Assembly: GCA_963838495.1 (NCBI GenBank)
Contig: CAWIRC010000001.1
Span: 3,224,001-3,288,000 of the forward strand
Length of the DNA: 64,000 bases
Direction: 5' to 3'
From: JBEKIK01 sp963838495
GTDB lineage: Bacteria; Planctomycetota; Planctomycetia; Pirellulales; Thermoguttaceae
Part shown: one piece after another, positions 55,895 through 64,000 of the stretch
Layout: each line of letters begins with the position of its first letter
Numbering within the stretch: the first letter of the stretch is position 1
Translations under genes and position numbers: made by a program
The notes under the pieces: generated by a model
What the model was told of the DNA's origin: nothing
Seen by the model: only the letters and a program-made list of their open reading frames with translations
Database searches by the model: none

Positions 55895-56383
55895 GGAATA
55901 TACGACCTTTCTTCCTTATCTTCCTTATAACGTACATTATTCCTTGAATGTACACCCCTCCATATAAAAACACAAACCCTTACGGCCATTCGGCGGTAAG
56001 GGATAAAGATCTATTAACTACTACAGGTTATGACGTGCTCCTCTAAAGAACTTTGTTTAGACAATGACAGTAATAACGGGCGGAAGCGACATTATTACTA
56101 TCTGGAGCCGCATCTAACCGGTATAGGCCCGTATTACGAGTGAAGTTTTTTTCATGCAAACGACTACGGATAATCACTCTTTTATTGATTTTATCCCAAA
56201 TCAAGGAACCGGTCGAGAGACTATTGCGCAATTATTATTGATTAATGCGCACAGACTTAGTGCATTGCCTGGCGCATAGATTTATAGTAAAAAAAAGCAT
56301 ATGCCGGGATTGTTATTGGGCTTAAAGGGACGATTTCCCGTTATTGAGACATTATTGCGAATGAAAAAACCCGGGTTGGAAAC
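55895..56383. other. Divergent promoter region of DUF1559 and the XylR-like gene
   Basis: AT-rich, no gene supported. TAATAA...TTATTA symmetry occurs near 56069-56101, with CGGGCGGAAGCGACA in its loop. A run GTAAAAAAAAGCATATGC near 56286 could be promoter sequence. No operator can be assigned by eye. Confidence 0.45.
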
Positions 56384-57556
56384 ATGAACAAAGTACCCAA
56401 AGTGGCCTTGCTGATTGAAACATCCCGCGAGTACGGGCGTGGAGTATTGCGGGGGATCGTGCGTTATGCGCGGCTTCACGGTCCGTGGGCGTTTTACATT
56501 ACGCCCGGGGATTTCGAGCAGGCTTTGCCCAAGATGGAACAGTGGGGCGGGACGGGGATCATCGCCAGGATTGCGAACGCCAAAGTCGCGAAGGCGATTT
56601 TATCCGCCGGGTTGCCCGTGGTGGCCATGGACCTTTCGGAAAAACAACTCACGGAGAACAATCCGCTGTCGAAGGTGTGCGAGATAATTTCCGATTCTTA
56701 CCATGCCGCGCAACTGGCGGCGAATCATTTGCTTGAAAGGGGATTTACCAACTACGCTTTTGTGGGAATAGCCGAAAAGGTATGGTCAACGCGCCGTCAC
56801 ACCAGTTTTGTGAAGCACATCAGGCAAGCGGGTTTTGAGCCGCATGTGTACGAACCGCCGAAAAACGCGCGCGACCAGGAGTGGGGGGGGGAGCAAAAAA
56901 TCATGGCCGAGTGGCTGCGCAACCTGCCGAAACCGATCGGGCTGATGGCCTGCAACGACGACCGGGGAAGGGACGTGCTGGAGGCCTGCCGGGCCGCCAA
57001 CGTCAGCGTGCCGGAAGAGGTGGCGGTGATAGGCGTGGACAATGATTCTTTATTGTGCGAGTTAGCCGATCCGCCCTTGTCGAGCGTGGCGTTGAACGCC
57101 GAGCACGGCGGATTCGAGGCGGCGGCTTTGCTGGAGCGGTTGATGTCGGGCCGGTTTAAAGGACAGGAGCGGATCGTGGTGGAGCCCCTGCAAGTAGTCA
57201 CGCGGAGATCGACGGACGCGGTGGCCCTGGAAGATCTTGAGGTGGCGCATGCCCTGCAATTCATTCATGAGAACGCCGGCCGGCCGATCCAGGTAATGGA
57301 GGTTGTCAACAACTTGAGCGTTTCGCGGCGGATGCTGGAGATACGTTTCCGGCGGGCGATCGGCAAATCGATGAACGAGATAATCCAACAAGCCCATTTG
57401 GAACGGGCGAAAAGGCTGTTGCTGGAGACGGACCTGCCCTTGCCGAAAGTTGCCGAGGCGGCGGGCTACAACAGCGCGAGCTACATGGCCGTGGTATTTC
57501 ACAAGGCATACGCCATGACGCCGGCCAGGTTCCGCAATCGTGCCCGCACTCGATAA
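56384..57556 (+). CDS. XylR-like transcriptional regulator (periplasmic-binding-like + AraC HTH)
   Basis: A sugar-responsive activator/repressor. The N-terminal two thirds is a LacI-type ligand domain (KVALLIETSREYGRGVLRGIVRYARLHGPW; HLLERGFTNYAFVGI; GLMACNDDRGRDVLEACRAANVSVPEEVAVIGVDND). The C-terminus is an AraC/XylS DNA-binding domain (ALQFIHENAGRPIQVMEVVNNLSVSRRMLEIRFRRAIGKSMNEIIQQAHLERAKRLLLETDLPLPKVAEAAGYNSASYMAVVFHKAYAMTPARFRNR). This domain order defines the XylR group, abundant in planctomycetes. The target may be the DUF1559 or glycosidase genes nearby, but this is not shown. Confidence 0.92.
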   Translation: MNKVPKVALLIETSREYGRGVLRGIVRYARLHGPWAFYITPGDFEQALPKMEQWGGTGIIARIANAKVAKAILSAGLPVVAMDLSEKQLTENNPLSKVCEIISDSYHAAQLAANHLLERGFTNYAFVGIAEKVWSTRRHTSFVKHIRQAGFEPHVYEPPKNARDQEWGGEQKIMAEWLRNLPKPIGLMACNDDRGRDVLEACRAANVSVPEEVAVIGVDNDSLLCELADPPLSSVALNAEHGGFEAAALLERLMSGRFKGQERIVVEPLQVVTRRSTDAVALEDLEVAHALQFIHENAGRPIQVMEVVNNLSVSRRMLEIRFRRAIGKSMNEIIQQAHLERAKRLLLETDLPLPKVAEAAGYNSASYMAVVFHKAYAMTPARFRNRARTR

Positions 57557-57708
57557 GCGCAAATCGTTTACGGCATGTTCTATAAAATGCAGCCGGGCGC
57601 ATTCTATTATAATGATGCAGGCGCACCGCTTCCCGTATTGACATTTTTAACAACTTTCCCATAGTAGACGGAACACTGAGTGTGCCTGCTACATAATAAT
57701 AATTACCG

Positions 57709-58452
57709 ATGAGCGAGCATAATCCCATGAAACCAGGCGCCATTGTTCGGATAGGGATTGTGGCGCTGCTGATGGGCGCGGCCGTTGCAACCCTGTTTTT
57801 TTTGCCGGTGCAAAGATATGGCACCGCATGTTTACAGTGGATTCAGGGATTGGGAGGATGGGGTCCAATCCTGTTCGTAGGATTGTATGTAATTGTGTGT
57901 CTGGTGTTTCTGCCCGGGTCGGCGTTGACTTTGGCGGGGGGGTTCATGTTCGGGGCGGCGAAGGGCATTGCCGCGGCATCGTTGGGCGCAACATTGGGGG
58001 CGGCGGCGGCGTTTTTTATCAGCCGTGCGATCGGCAGGGAGCCTCTGGAGGGCAAAATGCTGGGGCATCCCCGCCTGCTGGCCGTGGACCGGGCGATTGG
58101 GGGGCAGGGATTCAAGATCGTGCTTTTAGTGCGACTGTGCACGTTGTTTCCTCACGATCTGATGAGTTATGCGTTCGGGCTGACCAAGGTTTCGCCGTGG
58201 AGATATGTCTTGGCGACGTGGTTGGGCAGGCTTCCGGGAATCGTGGTGTGGTCTTATCTCGGATCGAACGCCAAGAAGTGGTCCGACCTGACCACCGGCA
58301 AAATTCAATCCGGTATCGGCGAGCAAATTCTTTTGTGGCTGGGGCTGGCGGCGATGGTTGCCGTGGCGATCGTTTTGGCGGAAATATCCAGGAGGGCGCT
58401 CCACGAGGCTGTCAATGCTCCCGACGAAAAAGAGGCGAACAAAGGGGAATGA
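57709..58452 (+). CDS. TVP38/TMEM64 family membrane protein
   Basis: A DedA/VTT-domain membrane protein of 247 residues. It has several hydrophobic helices (IVRIGIVALLMGAAVATLFFL; GPILFVGLYVIVCLVFLPGSALTLAGGFMFG; AASLGATLGAAAAFFISRAIGR). The conserved VTT block is LVRLCTLFPHDLMSYAFGLTKVSPWRYVLATWLGRLPGIVVWSYLGS. The family is implicated in lipid scrambling and undecaprenyl-phosphate recycling, but bacterial TVP38 roles are mostly untested. The start may be ATG 57709 or 57727. Confidence 0.88.
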   Translation: MSEHNPMKPGAIVRIGIVALLMGAAVATLFFLPVQRYGTACLQWIQGLGGWGPILFVGLYVIVCLVFLPGSALTLAGGFMFGAAKGIAAASLGATLGAAAAFFISRAIGREPLEGKMLGHPRLLAVDRAIGGQGFKIVLLVRLCTLFPHDLMSYAFGLTKVSPWRYVLATWLGRLPGIVVWSYLGSNAKKWSDLTTGKIQSGIGEQILLWLGLAAMVAVAIVLAEISRRALHEAVNAPDEKEANKGE

Positions 58453-58509
58453 TAAAGACGCGAATAACACGTTTTTAGGGGGCGGTTTTTATCCAACACG
58501 GCCTTCACA

Positions 58510-59577
58510 GTGCGAAGCCGTTTGTCTATCATTGGGCGTATGAGCAGCCGTGGCATACAACAGGAATTGAGCGATTTGCCGGGCAGTCGGTGGCCGCATC
58601 GCTGGGCGTGGGTTTTGGCCTGCGGGGTGTTTCCGCTGATTTGGATCGGCGGGCTGGTGACCACGTACGAGGCGGGGATGTCGGTGCCGGATTGGCCCAC
58701 CACGTTTGGTTCCTGGTTTTATCCGCTGAACAAATGGCTGTGGAATTTCAATGACCTGTTCTTGGAGCATACGCACCGGACGATTGCGCAGATCGACGGG
58801 ATCGTGGCCATAATATTAATTGTCTCGATTTGGCGATGGGAGCCGAGGAAATGCGTGCGCTGGCTGGCTGCGGCGATTCTGGTGGGTCTTATATCGCAAG
58901 GCGTGCTTGGCGGGCTGCGCGTGGTGCTCGACCAGCGGGTGCTGGCGCGGATTCACGGCTGCGCGGCGCCTTTGGTGTTTGCCATGTGCACGGCCATGGT
59001 TTCCGTAACTTCGAGCGCATGGCGGGGCTGGGGACGGAGACTTGATAATCCGGCGGCGCGAAGCGTGCAGCAGGCGGCATTGGCCGTGTGTTGTGGTTTA
59101 TATGCGGAGATAGTGTTGGGGGCTCAGTTTCGGCATCCGCTGCCCGAGGTTGCCGCGTCTTTGTCGTTGGTTTTGATCTGGTTGAAGGTAAGCATAGCCG
59201 CTTTTATCGTGATTGCAGCGGCGTACTTATTATTTGTTGTTTTGCGGCAATTTCGAGAGGCGCCGATATTGGTCAGACGGGTAAAAATGCTGGGGATGTT
59301 GTATTTTCTGCAACTTGCGCTGGCGGCATGCACTTGGGTCAGCAATTTCGGCTGGCCGAAGTGGTTTACCGAGAACATCATGGCGATGAAGTACACGGTG
59401 GTGGAAAACGGGCGGCTGCAAGTCTGGGCGACGACGGCCCATGCGGCGGTGGGTTCGCTTTGTTTCGTCTGTGCGCTAAGCGTGACGATGTGGTCGTATC
59501 GTTTGCTTTGGAGTGGTTTGGCGGGAGATGAGGGCGGCCCTCACCCTGGCCCTCTCCCAAAGGGAGAGGGGACATAA
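58510..59577 (+). CDS. ctaA: Heme A synthase (COX15/CtaA)
   Basis: Oxidises heme O to heme A for cytochrome aa3/caa3 oxidases. Eight hydrophobic segments are expected; the diagnostic ones are GGLVTTYEAGMSVPDWPTTFG (with Glu), FLEHTHRTIAQIDGIVA (heme-binding His pair), QGVLGGLRVVLDQRVLARIHGCAAPLVF and TTAHAAVGSLCFV. GTG 58510 opens the frame; ATG 58540 (MSSRGIQQELSD) is a likely start. The last 17 residues (DEGGPHPGPLPKGEGT) are encoded by a REP that has replaced or extended the native C-terminus. ctaB follows. Confidence 0.9.
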   Translation: MRSRLSIIGRMSSRGIQQELSDLPGSRWPHRWAWVLACGVFPLIWIGGLVTTYEAGMSVPDWPTTFGSWFYPLNKWLWNFNDLFLEHTHRTIAQIDGIVAIILIVSIWRWEPRKCVRWLAAAILVGLISQGVLGGLRVVLDQRVLARIHGCAAPLVFAMCTAMVSVTSSAWRGWGRRLDNPAARSVQQAALAVCCGLYAEIVLGAQFRHPLPEVAASLSLVLIWLKVSIAAFIVIAAAYLLFVVLRQFREAPILVRRVKMLGMLYFLQLALAACTWVSNFGWPKWFTENIMAMKYTVVENGRLQVWATTAHAAVGSLCFVCALSVTMWSYRLLWSGLAGDEGGPHPGPLPKGEGT

Positions 59578-59675
59578 TTTAACCCTCATCCTGGCCCTCT
59601 CCCGACCAACTGATCATGCCGACCACGGCTTCGCCGCGGTGCCCGATGGTACCCGTCGGTGCCCGGAGAGGGGAC
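59537..59675. repeat. Two REP copies, the second with nested modules
   Basis: Copy one (59537-59573) forms the ctaA 3' end. Copy two (59582-59675) has CCCTCTCC / GGAGAGGG arms enclosing GACCAA...GTCGGTGCCC. Inside that is GACCACGG-CTTCG-CCGCGGTGCCC, followed by GATGGTACCC. This makes it the longest composite in the window. Confidence 0.85.
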
Positions 59676-59722
59676 AGAATATTAAATGCAGTTTATTAAA
59701 GCTGTGGCACACAATTATCATT

Positions 59723-60604
59723 ATGGGCGATTATTTTAATCTTACGCGGCCGAAGATTGTGGCCATGGTTTTGGCGGCGATGCTGGTTTCGGGCTGGACG
59801 GCCGGCGAATCTGGGCAATCTAAGAGCCGGGCCGTGCCGGCATGGAAATGGATTGAACTTTTTAACGCCATGGTGGGCACGGCGGGGGTGATTATGGGGG
59901 CGATTGCCCTGAATCAGCGGCTGGAATGCCAGGGCGACGCCAAAATGCCGAGGACCGCAAACAGGCCATTGCCTTCGGGGCGGCTCACGGCGCGGAGGCG
60001 ACACGGTTCGGCGGGATTGCATCTTTGTTGGGCGCGGCGTATTTGATTTGCTTTGGCAATGCCGCGCTTGTAGTTCTGGCGATTGCTGGGTGGGTGATTT
60101 ACGTATTTTTATATACGCCGCTTAAGAGGCGATCGATGTGGCAGACGCCGGTGGGCGCGGTGGCTGGGGCGATGCCTGCGCTTTTGGGGGCGGCCGCGGT
60201 AGGAGAGCCTTTGAGCCCGATCGGCTGGGGCCTGTTCGGCATAGTATTTTGCTGGCAAATGCCGCATGCGATGGCCATTGCCTGGCTGTACCGGCGGGAA
60301 CTGGCCGACGCGGGGATCAGGGTGGCCGCAGTGGTGGATGGATCGGGGCGGATTGCGGGGAGGTTCGCTTTTTGGGGAGCGGCGTTGCTTTTACCTGTGA
60401 GTTTGGCGACGTTTTCTTTTTTGCAAACGAGATGGGTTTGCCTGCCCGATCGCGGCTGTGTTTGGGCTGGGGTATTTGTTTTTTTCTTTTGCATTTTATC
60501 GAGGCAGGGATGATGTTACGGCCCGGCGATTGCTTTGGGCGTCGCTTGTGTATTTGCCGCTGATGCTTGGGTTGCTCGTGTTGTCGACCTATTGGGTCGC
60601 TTGA
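59723..60604 (+). CDS. ctaB: Protoheme IX farnesyltransferase (heme O synthase), frame disrupted
   Basis: Farnesylates heme B to heme O. ATG 59723 starts GDYFNLTRPKIVAMVLAAMLVSG. The prenyl-diphosphate site is MGAIALNQRLECQGDAKMPRTANRPLPSGRL (N-x-x-x-D-x-x-x-D form). After a missing base at the GCGC near 59990-59993 the frame continues as EATRFGGIASLLGAAYLICF, then YTPLKRRSMWQTPVGAVAGAMPALLG, with the second motif region CWQMPHAMAIAWLYRRE. A second shift near 60410-60455 leads to PIAAVFGLGYLFFSFAFYRGRDDVTARRLLWASLVYLPLMLG and TGA at 60602. ctaA upstream is its pathway partner. Confidence 0.9.
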
Positions 60605-60694
60605 TGTTAGCCGGGAGATTTGTCGCTGCCCAACGATCGTCCGCTTCATTCATCTACGTCCATTAAAGGATGGCTGAGGGATGATCGATGCATT

Positions 60695-60844
60695 TCAAGC
60701 GTCCCTACGGGACGCGGGTAAGAAGCAGTTGAATCCCATCGGCCCAGCACTGAAAGTGCTGGGCTATTATCAAGCGTCCCTACGGGACGCGGGTAAGAAG
60801 CAGTTGAATCCCATCGGTCCAGCACTGAAAGTGCTGGGCTATTG
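60695..60844. repeat. 75-bp tandem duplication of an intergenic palindrome
   Basis: Two copies of exactly 75 bases, almost identical (one obvious C/T difference). Each contains GCGTCCC-TAC-GGGACGC and CCCAGCACT-GAAA-GTGCTGGG hairpins. It lies between the convergent ctaB and subunit IV genes, where a terminator would be expected. Confidence 0.9.
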
Positions 60845-60903
60845 TCGATGGTTCTTGCGAGACCGGCGATGACGTCGGTATGGGACGCGGGCTAATTGAT
60901 GCA

Positions 60904-61272
60904 CTACGGGTGGGCTTGCTGCCAGGCTTGGATGTCTGCCTGATATTGGAAGGTGTCGAGCAGGGTAAGGCCAAGGAACAGGGCGACAAAGAGGAGCGCG
61001 GTGACGAACACGATGGCGTAGAACGGATTGTCATAACGGAGGTGCATGAAGAAGAGCACAACCAATGACGCTTTAAACACGGCGATGGCCAGGGCGATCG
61101 TCAGGTTCCAACCACCCAGGTCGTACCAGGTGGCGGCGACGGTGAGAAAGGTCATGAGCAAAAGTATGGCGAACACCGCGGCCAGGACGCGCAGGGGAAC
61201 GGCGTGGGCGTAAGGTTCATGGCCGGTTGCGATATGACCGGGTGATATAGTTGATGGTGTTGCATGTGACAT
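60904..61272 (-). CDS. ctaF: Cytochrome c oxidase subunit IV (caa3-type)
   Basis: A small membrane subunit of the heme-copper oxidase. Three hydrophobic helices are seen (VLAAVFAILLLMTFLTVAATW; WNLTIALAIAVFKASLVVLFFMHLRYDNPFY; IVFVTALLFVALFLGLTLLD). The motif KASLVVLFFMHLRY is the family signature. His-containing N-terminus. It follows ctaE on the minus strand, separated from it by a REP array. Gene symbol by analogy with Bacillus. Confidence 0.88.
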   Translation of the reverse strand: MSHATPSTISPGHIATGHEPYAHAVPLRVLAAVFAILLLMTFLTVAATWYDLGGWNLTIALAIAVFKASLVVLFFMHLRYDNPFYAIVFVTALLFVALFLGLTLLDTFQYQADIQAWQQAHP

Positions 61273-61280
61273 TGTTTAAA

Positions 61281-61498
61281 GCCCTCACCCTAACCCTCTC
61301 CCAAAGGGAGAGGGGACAATCTATGCCCTCACCCTAACCCTCTCCGGGCACCGACCAAAGGTTGGTCGGGAGAGGGGACAATCTATGCCCTCACCCTAAC
61401 CCTCTCCGGGCACCGACCGAAGGTTGGTCGGGAGAGGGGACAATCTATGCCTCACCCTAACCCTCTCCCGACCGCTAAGCGGTGCCCGGAGAGGGGAC
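61281..61498. repeat. Array of four REPs with three different centres
   Basis: Copies at 61281-61317 (plain CAAAG centre), 61325-61379 and 61387-61441 (GGGCACCGACC...GGTC centre) and 61449-61498 (GACCGCTAAGCGGTGCCC centre, reverse orientation). They are separated by an AATCTATG spacer and lie between ctaE and the subunit IV gene. Confidence 0.9.
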
Positions 61499-61534
61499 AA
61501 GGAGCGGCAGTACAACTGCCGCCCCAACTATGTG

Positions 61535-62247
61535 TCAATGTATCAAATATAGTAACGGGAACAAAAAAATCCAGATCATATCGACGAGGTGCCAGTACAG
61601 GCCGACGAAATCGACGGGGCCGAAATATCGGCTGTTGAAGTGTCCGCGGATGGAGCGGGCCGTGATCCAGGCGATGGCGGCCAAGCCGGCGATGACGTGC
61701 AGGCCGTGCAGGCCGGTCATCATGAAATAGATGCTGAAAAAGATGCCGGCGTTTCGCGGGCCGTTATCGAGGGTCGCGTCGGGGTGGCCGGGATCGGGGT
61801 AGTGTTTTTTCAGGGCCTCTTCGGCGTCCTTGTTGGGTTTGAATTGTCCTGCCCAGAGCAGGCCGTCCTGCCACTTGTGCTTGTATTCGACGTATTTGAT
61901 ACCCAGAAAGCAGCAGCCGCCGAGGAAAGTCAGGCTGAGGAGTATGATCAGGCCGGCGCGGTGGTTTCTTTGGCGCAGCGCACGGCCCAGGCCATGGTGA
62001 AGCTGCTGGCGATAAGGACCGCGGTGTTGATGCCGCCCAGGGTTTTGTCGAGGAACTGGTGGGCCCAGACAAAAATTTCGGGATGGTGGGAGCGAAAGAC
62101 CGCGTATGCGCAGAACAGGCCGGAGAAGAGGAGAATTTCGGTAAGAATGAAGATCCACATGCCGAGTTTTCCGGCGTCGAACTGCTGGGAGTGCGAGTCG
62201 AAGTGGTGCGCGAGGAAGGGGGCGTGTTCGGCGGAAGGCTGGTTCAT
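61535..62247 (-). CDS. ctaE: Cytochrome c oxidase subunit III, frame disrupted
   Basis: Core subunit III of the oxidase. The N-terminal part (HHFDSHSQQFDAGKLGMWIFILTEILLFSGLFCAYAVFRSHHPEIF, LGGINTAVLIASSFTMAWAVRCAKE) ends at TTA. One base is missing at GCGC (61956-61959), and the frame continues AGLIILLSLTFLGGCCFLGIKYVEYKHKW. Later blocks are FFSIYFMMTGLHGLHVIAGLAAIAW and FGPVDFVGLYWHLVDMIWIFLFPLLYLI, with the conserved His. It sits between ctaD and the subunit IV gene, as expected. Confidence 0.9.
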
Positions 62248-62354
62248 GGTTGATGGTAGGTAGTATTTAGTAGGTAGTATGTAGTTTTTTTAGTGAGCGG
62301 ATGTTTCTTGTTCCGACGCAGAATGTGGGGGCCAGGTATCGGTTAATTATTTCC

Positions 62355-62373
62355 GCGAAACCGCAAGCGGTTT
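62355..62373. repeat. 19-bp palindrome, copy 3
   Basis: Identical to the copies at 16737 and 52915; it lies 9 bases beyond the ctaD stop. Confidence 0.85.
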
Positions 62374-62381
62374 CTGTTTTT

Positions 62382-64000
62382 TCAATGGGTTTTTCGTATG
62401 TATCCTTGGATTACAGAGTCGTAGTGGATGTTGGAGTAATCGTAGGGGTCGCCGGCTTGGGGCGGGGAGGCGAAATTGTAATACGGCGGGGGCGAGGCGG
62501 TTTGCCATTCCAGGGTGGCGCTGCCCCAGGGATTGTCGGGGCGCGCCGGCCGACGAACAAGGACGCCAGCAGATAAATCAGCATTATTATAAAGCCGGTG
62601 GCCAGGATGGCCGCACCGATGGAGGAAAGAAAGTTATAAGTGGCGATTGCGGGATGGCGTTCGGCCAGGACGGAGTAATCGAAATATCGGCGGGGCATGC
62701 CGTGGGTGCCCAGCAGGAACTGGGGGAAGAAGGTGAGGTTAAAGCCTACGAAAACGAACAATGCGGCTATGCGGCCCCAAAGATCGCTGAACATGCGGCC
62801 GGTGATTTTCGGCCACCAGTAGTGCAAGCCGCCCAAGAAGGCGACCATCGATCCGCCGAACATTACGTAATGGAAATGTGCGACGACGAAATAGGTGTTG
62901 TGGATGTGCACGTTGACGACCAGGGCCCCCAGGAACAGGCCGGTCAGGCCGCCGATGCCGAAAAGGAAGAGGAACATGAGGGCGTAGCACATGGGCGTGG
63001 CCAGCGAGATGGAGCCTTTGTACAAGGTGGCCAGCCAGTTGAAGACTTTCACGGCCGAGGGGATGGCCACGCCGAAGGTCATGATGCTGAAGATCATGCT
63101 GGCCATGGGCGACTGTCCGGAGGTGAACATGTGGTGACCCCAGACCAGAAATCCGACAAGGGCGATGGCCACGCTGCTATAGGCGATGAATCGGTAGCCG
63201 AAGATGTGTTTGCGGCTGAAGACGGGGATCAATTCGCTGATGATGCCCATGCCGGGCAGGATCATGATGTAAACGGCGGGGTGCGAATAGAACCAGAAGA
63301 AGTGCTGAAACAGCACCGGGTCGCCGCCGAGTTTTGAATCGAAGATGCCGAGGCCCAAATAGCGTTCCACGAACAGGAGCACGAGCGTGATGCCGAGCAC
63401 TGGAGTGGCCAGGACTTGAATGAGCGCGGTGGCGTAAATGGACCAGAGGAAGAGGGGCATTTTGAACCAGGTCATGCCGGTCGGGCGCAGGGTGTGGATG
63501 GAGACGATGAAGTTGATGCCGGTGAAAATGGAGCTGAAGCCGAGGATAAAGACGCCGGTCAGTGCGGGGAGGACTTTGGTCGAGGTCTCGGTGCTGTAGG
63601 GGGTGTAGAAGGTCCAGCCGGTATCGAGCCCGCCGGAGAGCAGCGTTATGAGGAAGAATACGGCCCCGGCCCACCAGAGCCAAAGGCTGAGCAGGTTGAG
63701 GCGGGGAAAGGCGACGTCTTTTGCGCCGAGCATTAAGGGGAGCATGAAGTTTCCCAATATCGCGGGGACGCCGGGGATGAGGAAGAGGAAGATCATCACG
63801 GTGCCGTGTATGGTGAAGAGCTGGTTATAGGCGTCTTTGGCGAAGATTTCGCGGGGGACCAGTGTAGTTTGCGCGGCCTGGGTTTCGGGGACTTTGTTGG
63901 GGTACATCAGTTCCATGCGGATAAGAATGGCGAAGACACCGCCCAGGAGAAAGGCGGCGAGAATGGAGAACATGTACATCAGGCCGATGCGCTTGTGGTC
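62382..64000 (-). CDS. ctaD: Cytochrome c oxidase subunit I, partial at right edge, frame disrupted
   Basis: The catalytic heme-copper subunit. The window ends inside its N-terminus: the frame remains open through DHKRIGLMYMFSILAAFLLGG at 64000. Heme/Cu ligands are seen in LFTIHGTVMIFLFLIP, WFYSHPAVYIMILPGMGIISELIPVFSRK (His-Pro...Tyr cross-link), VWGHHMFTSG and VHIHNTYFVVAHFHYVMFGG. One base is missing at GGCGCGCC near 62541-62547. The restored end is DNPWGSATLEWQTASPPPYYNF...IRKTH and TGA at 62382-62384. The NTYFVVAHFH block fits the A-type family. Confidence 0.93.

Noticed and set aside
59513..59722. N-terminal extension of ctaB through the REP
   Set aside because: The residues are pure repeat translation; ATG 59723 starts the conserved CtaB sequence.
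61281..61498. Possible CRISPR array between oxidase genes
   Set aside because: The spacers (AATCTATG) are identical and short; the units belong to the dispersed REP family.

Overview
The window looks like GC-rich chromosomal DNA of a planctomycete, possibly Phycisphaerae. Three things suggest this: a DUF1559 pilin-like protein with the FTLVELLVVIAIIGILIALLLP-type N-terminus, a primary sigma factor of planctomycete type, and many short palindromic intergenic repeats. No rRNA operon or origin is visible. The class assignment is an inference from protein style, not from a search.

Layout. 1-25.3 kb is mostly housekeeping: a U32 peptidase-family protein (runs off the left edge), GNAT, a DUF433/DUF5615 toxin-antitoxin-like pair, a CehA-like secreted protein, a DnaJ/CbpA chaperone, rnpA-yidD, acpS, an HtrA protease, rnc, the primary sigma factor, a RidA-like protein, DoxX, a CPBP protease, two receiver proteins, phhB, apt, bamA and a GAF/SpoIIE phosphatase. 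25.37-27.22 kb is a small AT-rich island between tRNA-Leu(GAG) and a degenerate copy of that tRNA's 3' end. It carries three genes I do not recognise. 27.5-43.1 kb is a surface-polysaccharide cluster, almost all on the minus strand. It starts with CDP-glucose genes (rfbF, rfbG, rfbH), then an SDR, a TPP enzyme, a HAD phosphatase, a NeuB-like synthase, a radical SAM protein, an aldo/keto reductase-ferredoxin and two tandem family-2 glycosyltransferases. A recent IS5/IS903-type insertion has split the HAD-neuB overlap. The CDP-hexose plus TPP-enzyme combination suggests a branched-chain (yersiniose-like) 3,6-dideoxyhexose. 44-58.5 kb holds an AIF-like oxidoreductase, rpiA, a large secreted propeller-phosphoesterase, a DUF4450-like six-hairpin glycosidase, a PfpI protein, a Cys-rich secreted peptide, DUF1559, a XylR-like regulator and TVP38. 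58.5-64 kb is an aa3/caa3-type oxidase locus: ctaA and ctaB on plus; ctaD, ctaE and a subunit IV gene on minus, with ctaD running off the right edge.

Two window-wide themes stand out. First, there is a dense population of palindromic repeats built around CCCTCTCC...GGAGAGGG, with interchangeable and even nested hairpin modules. Several copies sit in frame inside genes. Second, at least a dozen conserved genes, including the primary sigma factor and oxidase subunits, carry 1- or 2-base indels. About half of these lie at GCGC sites. This pattern fits assembly or base-calling error better than wholesale gene decay, so I annotate these as single genes with a disrupted frame.
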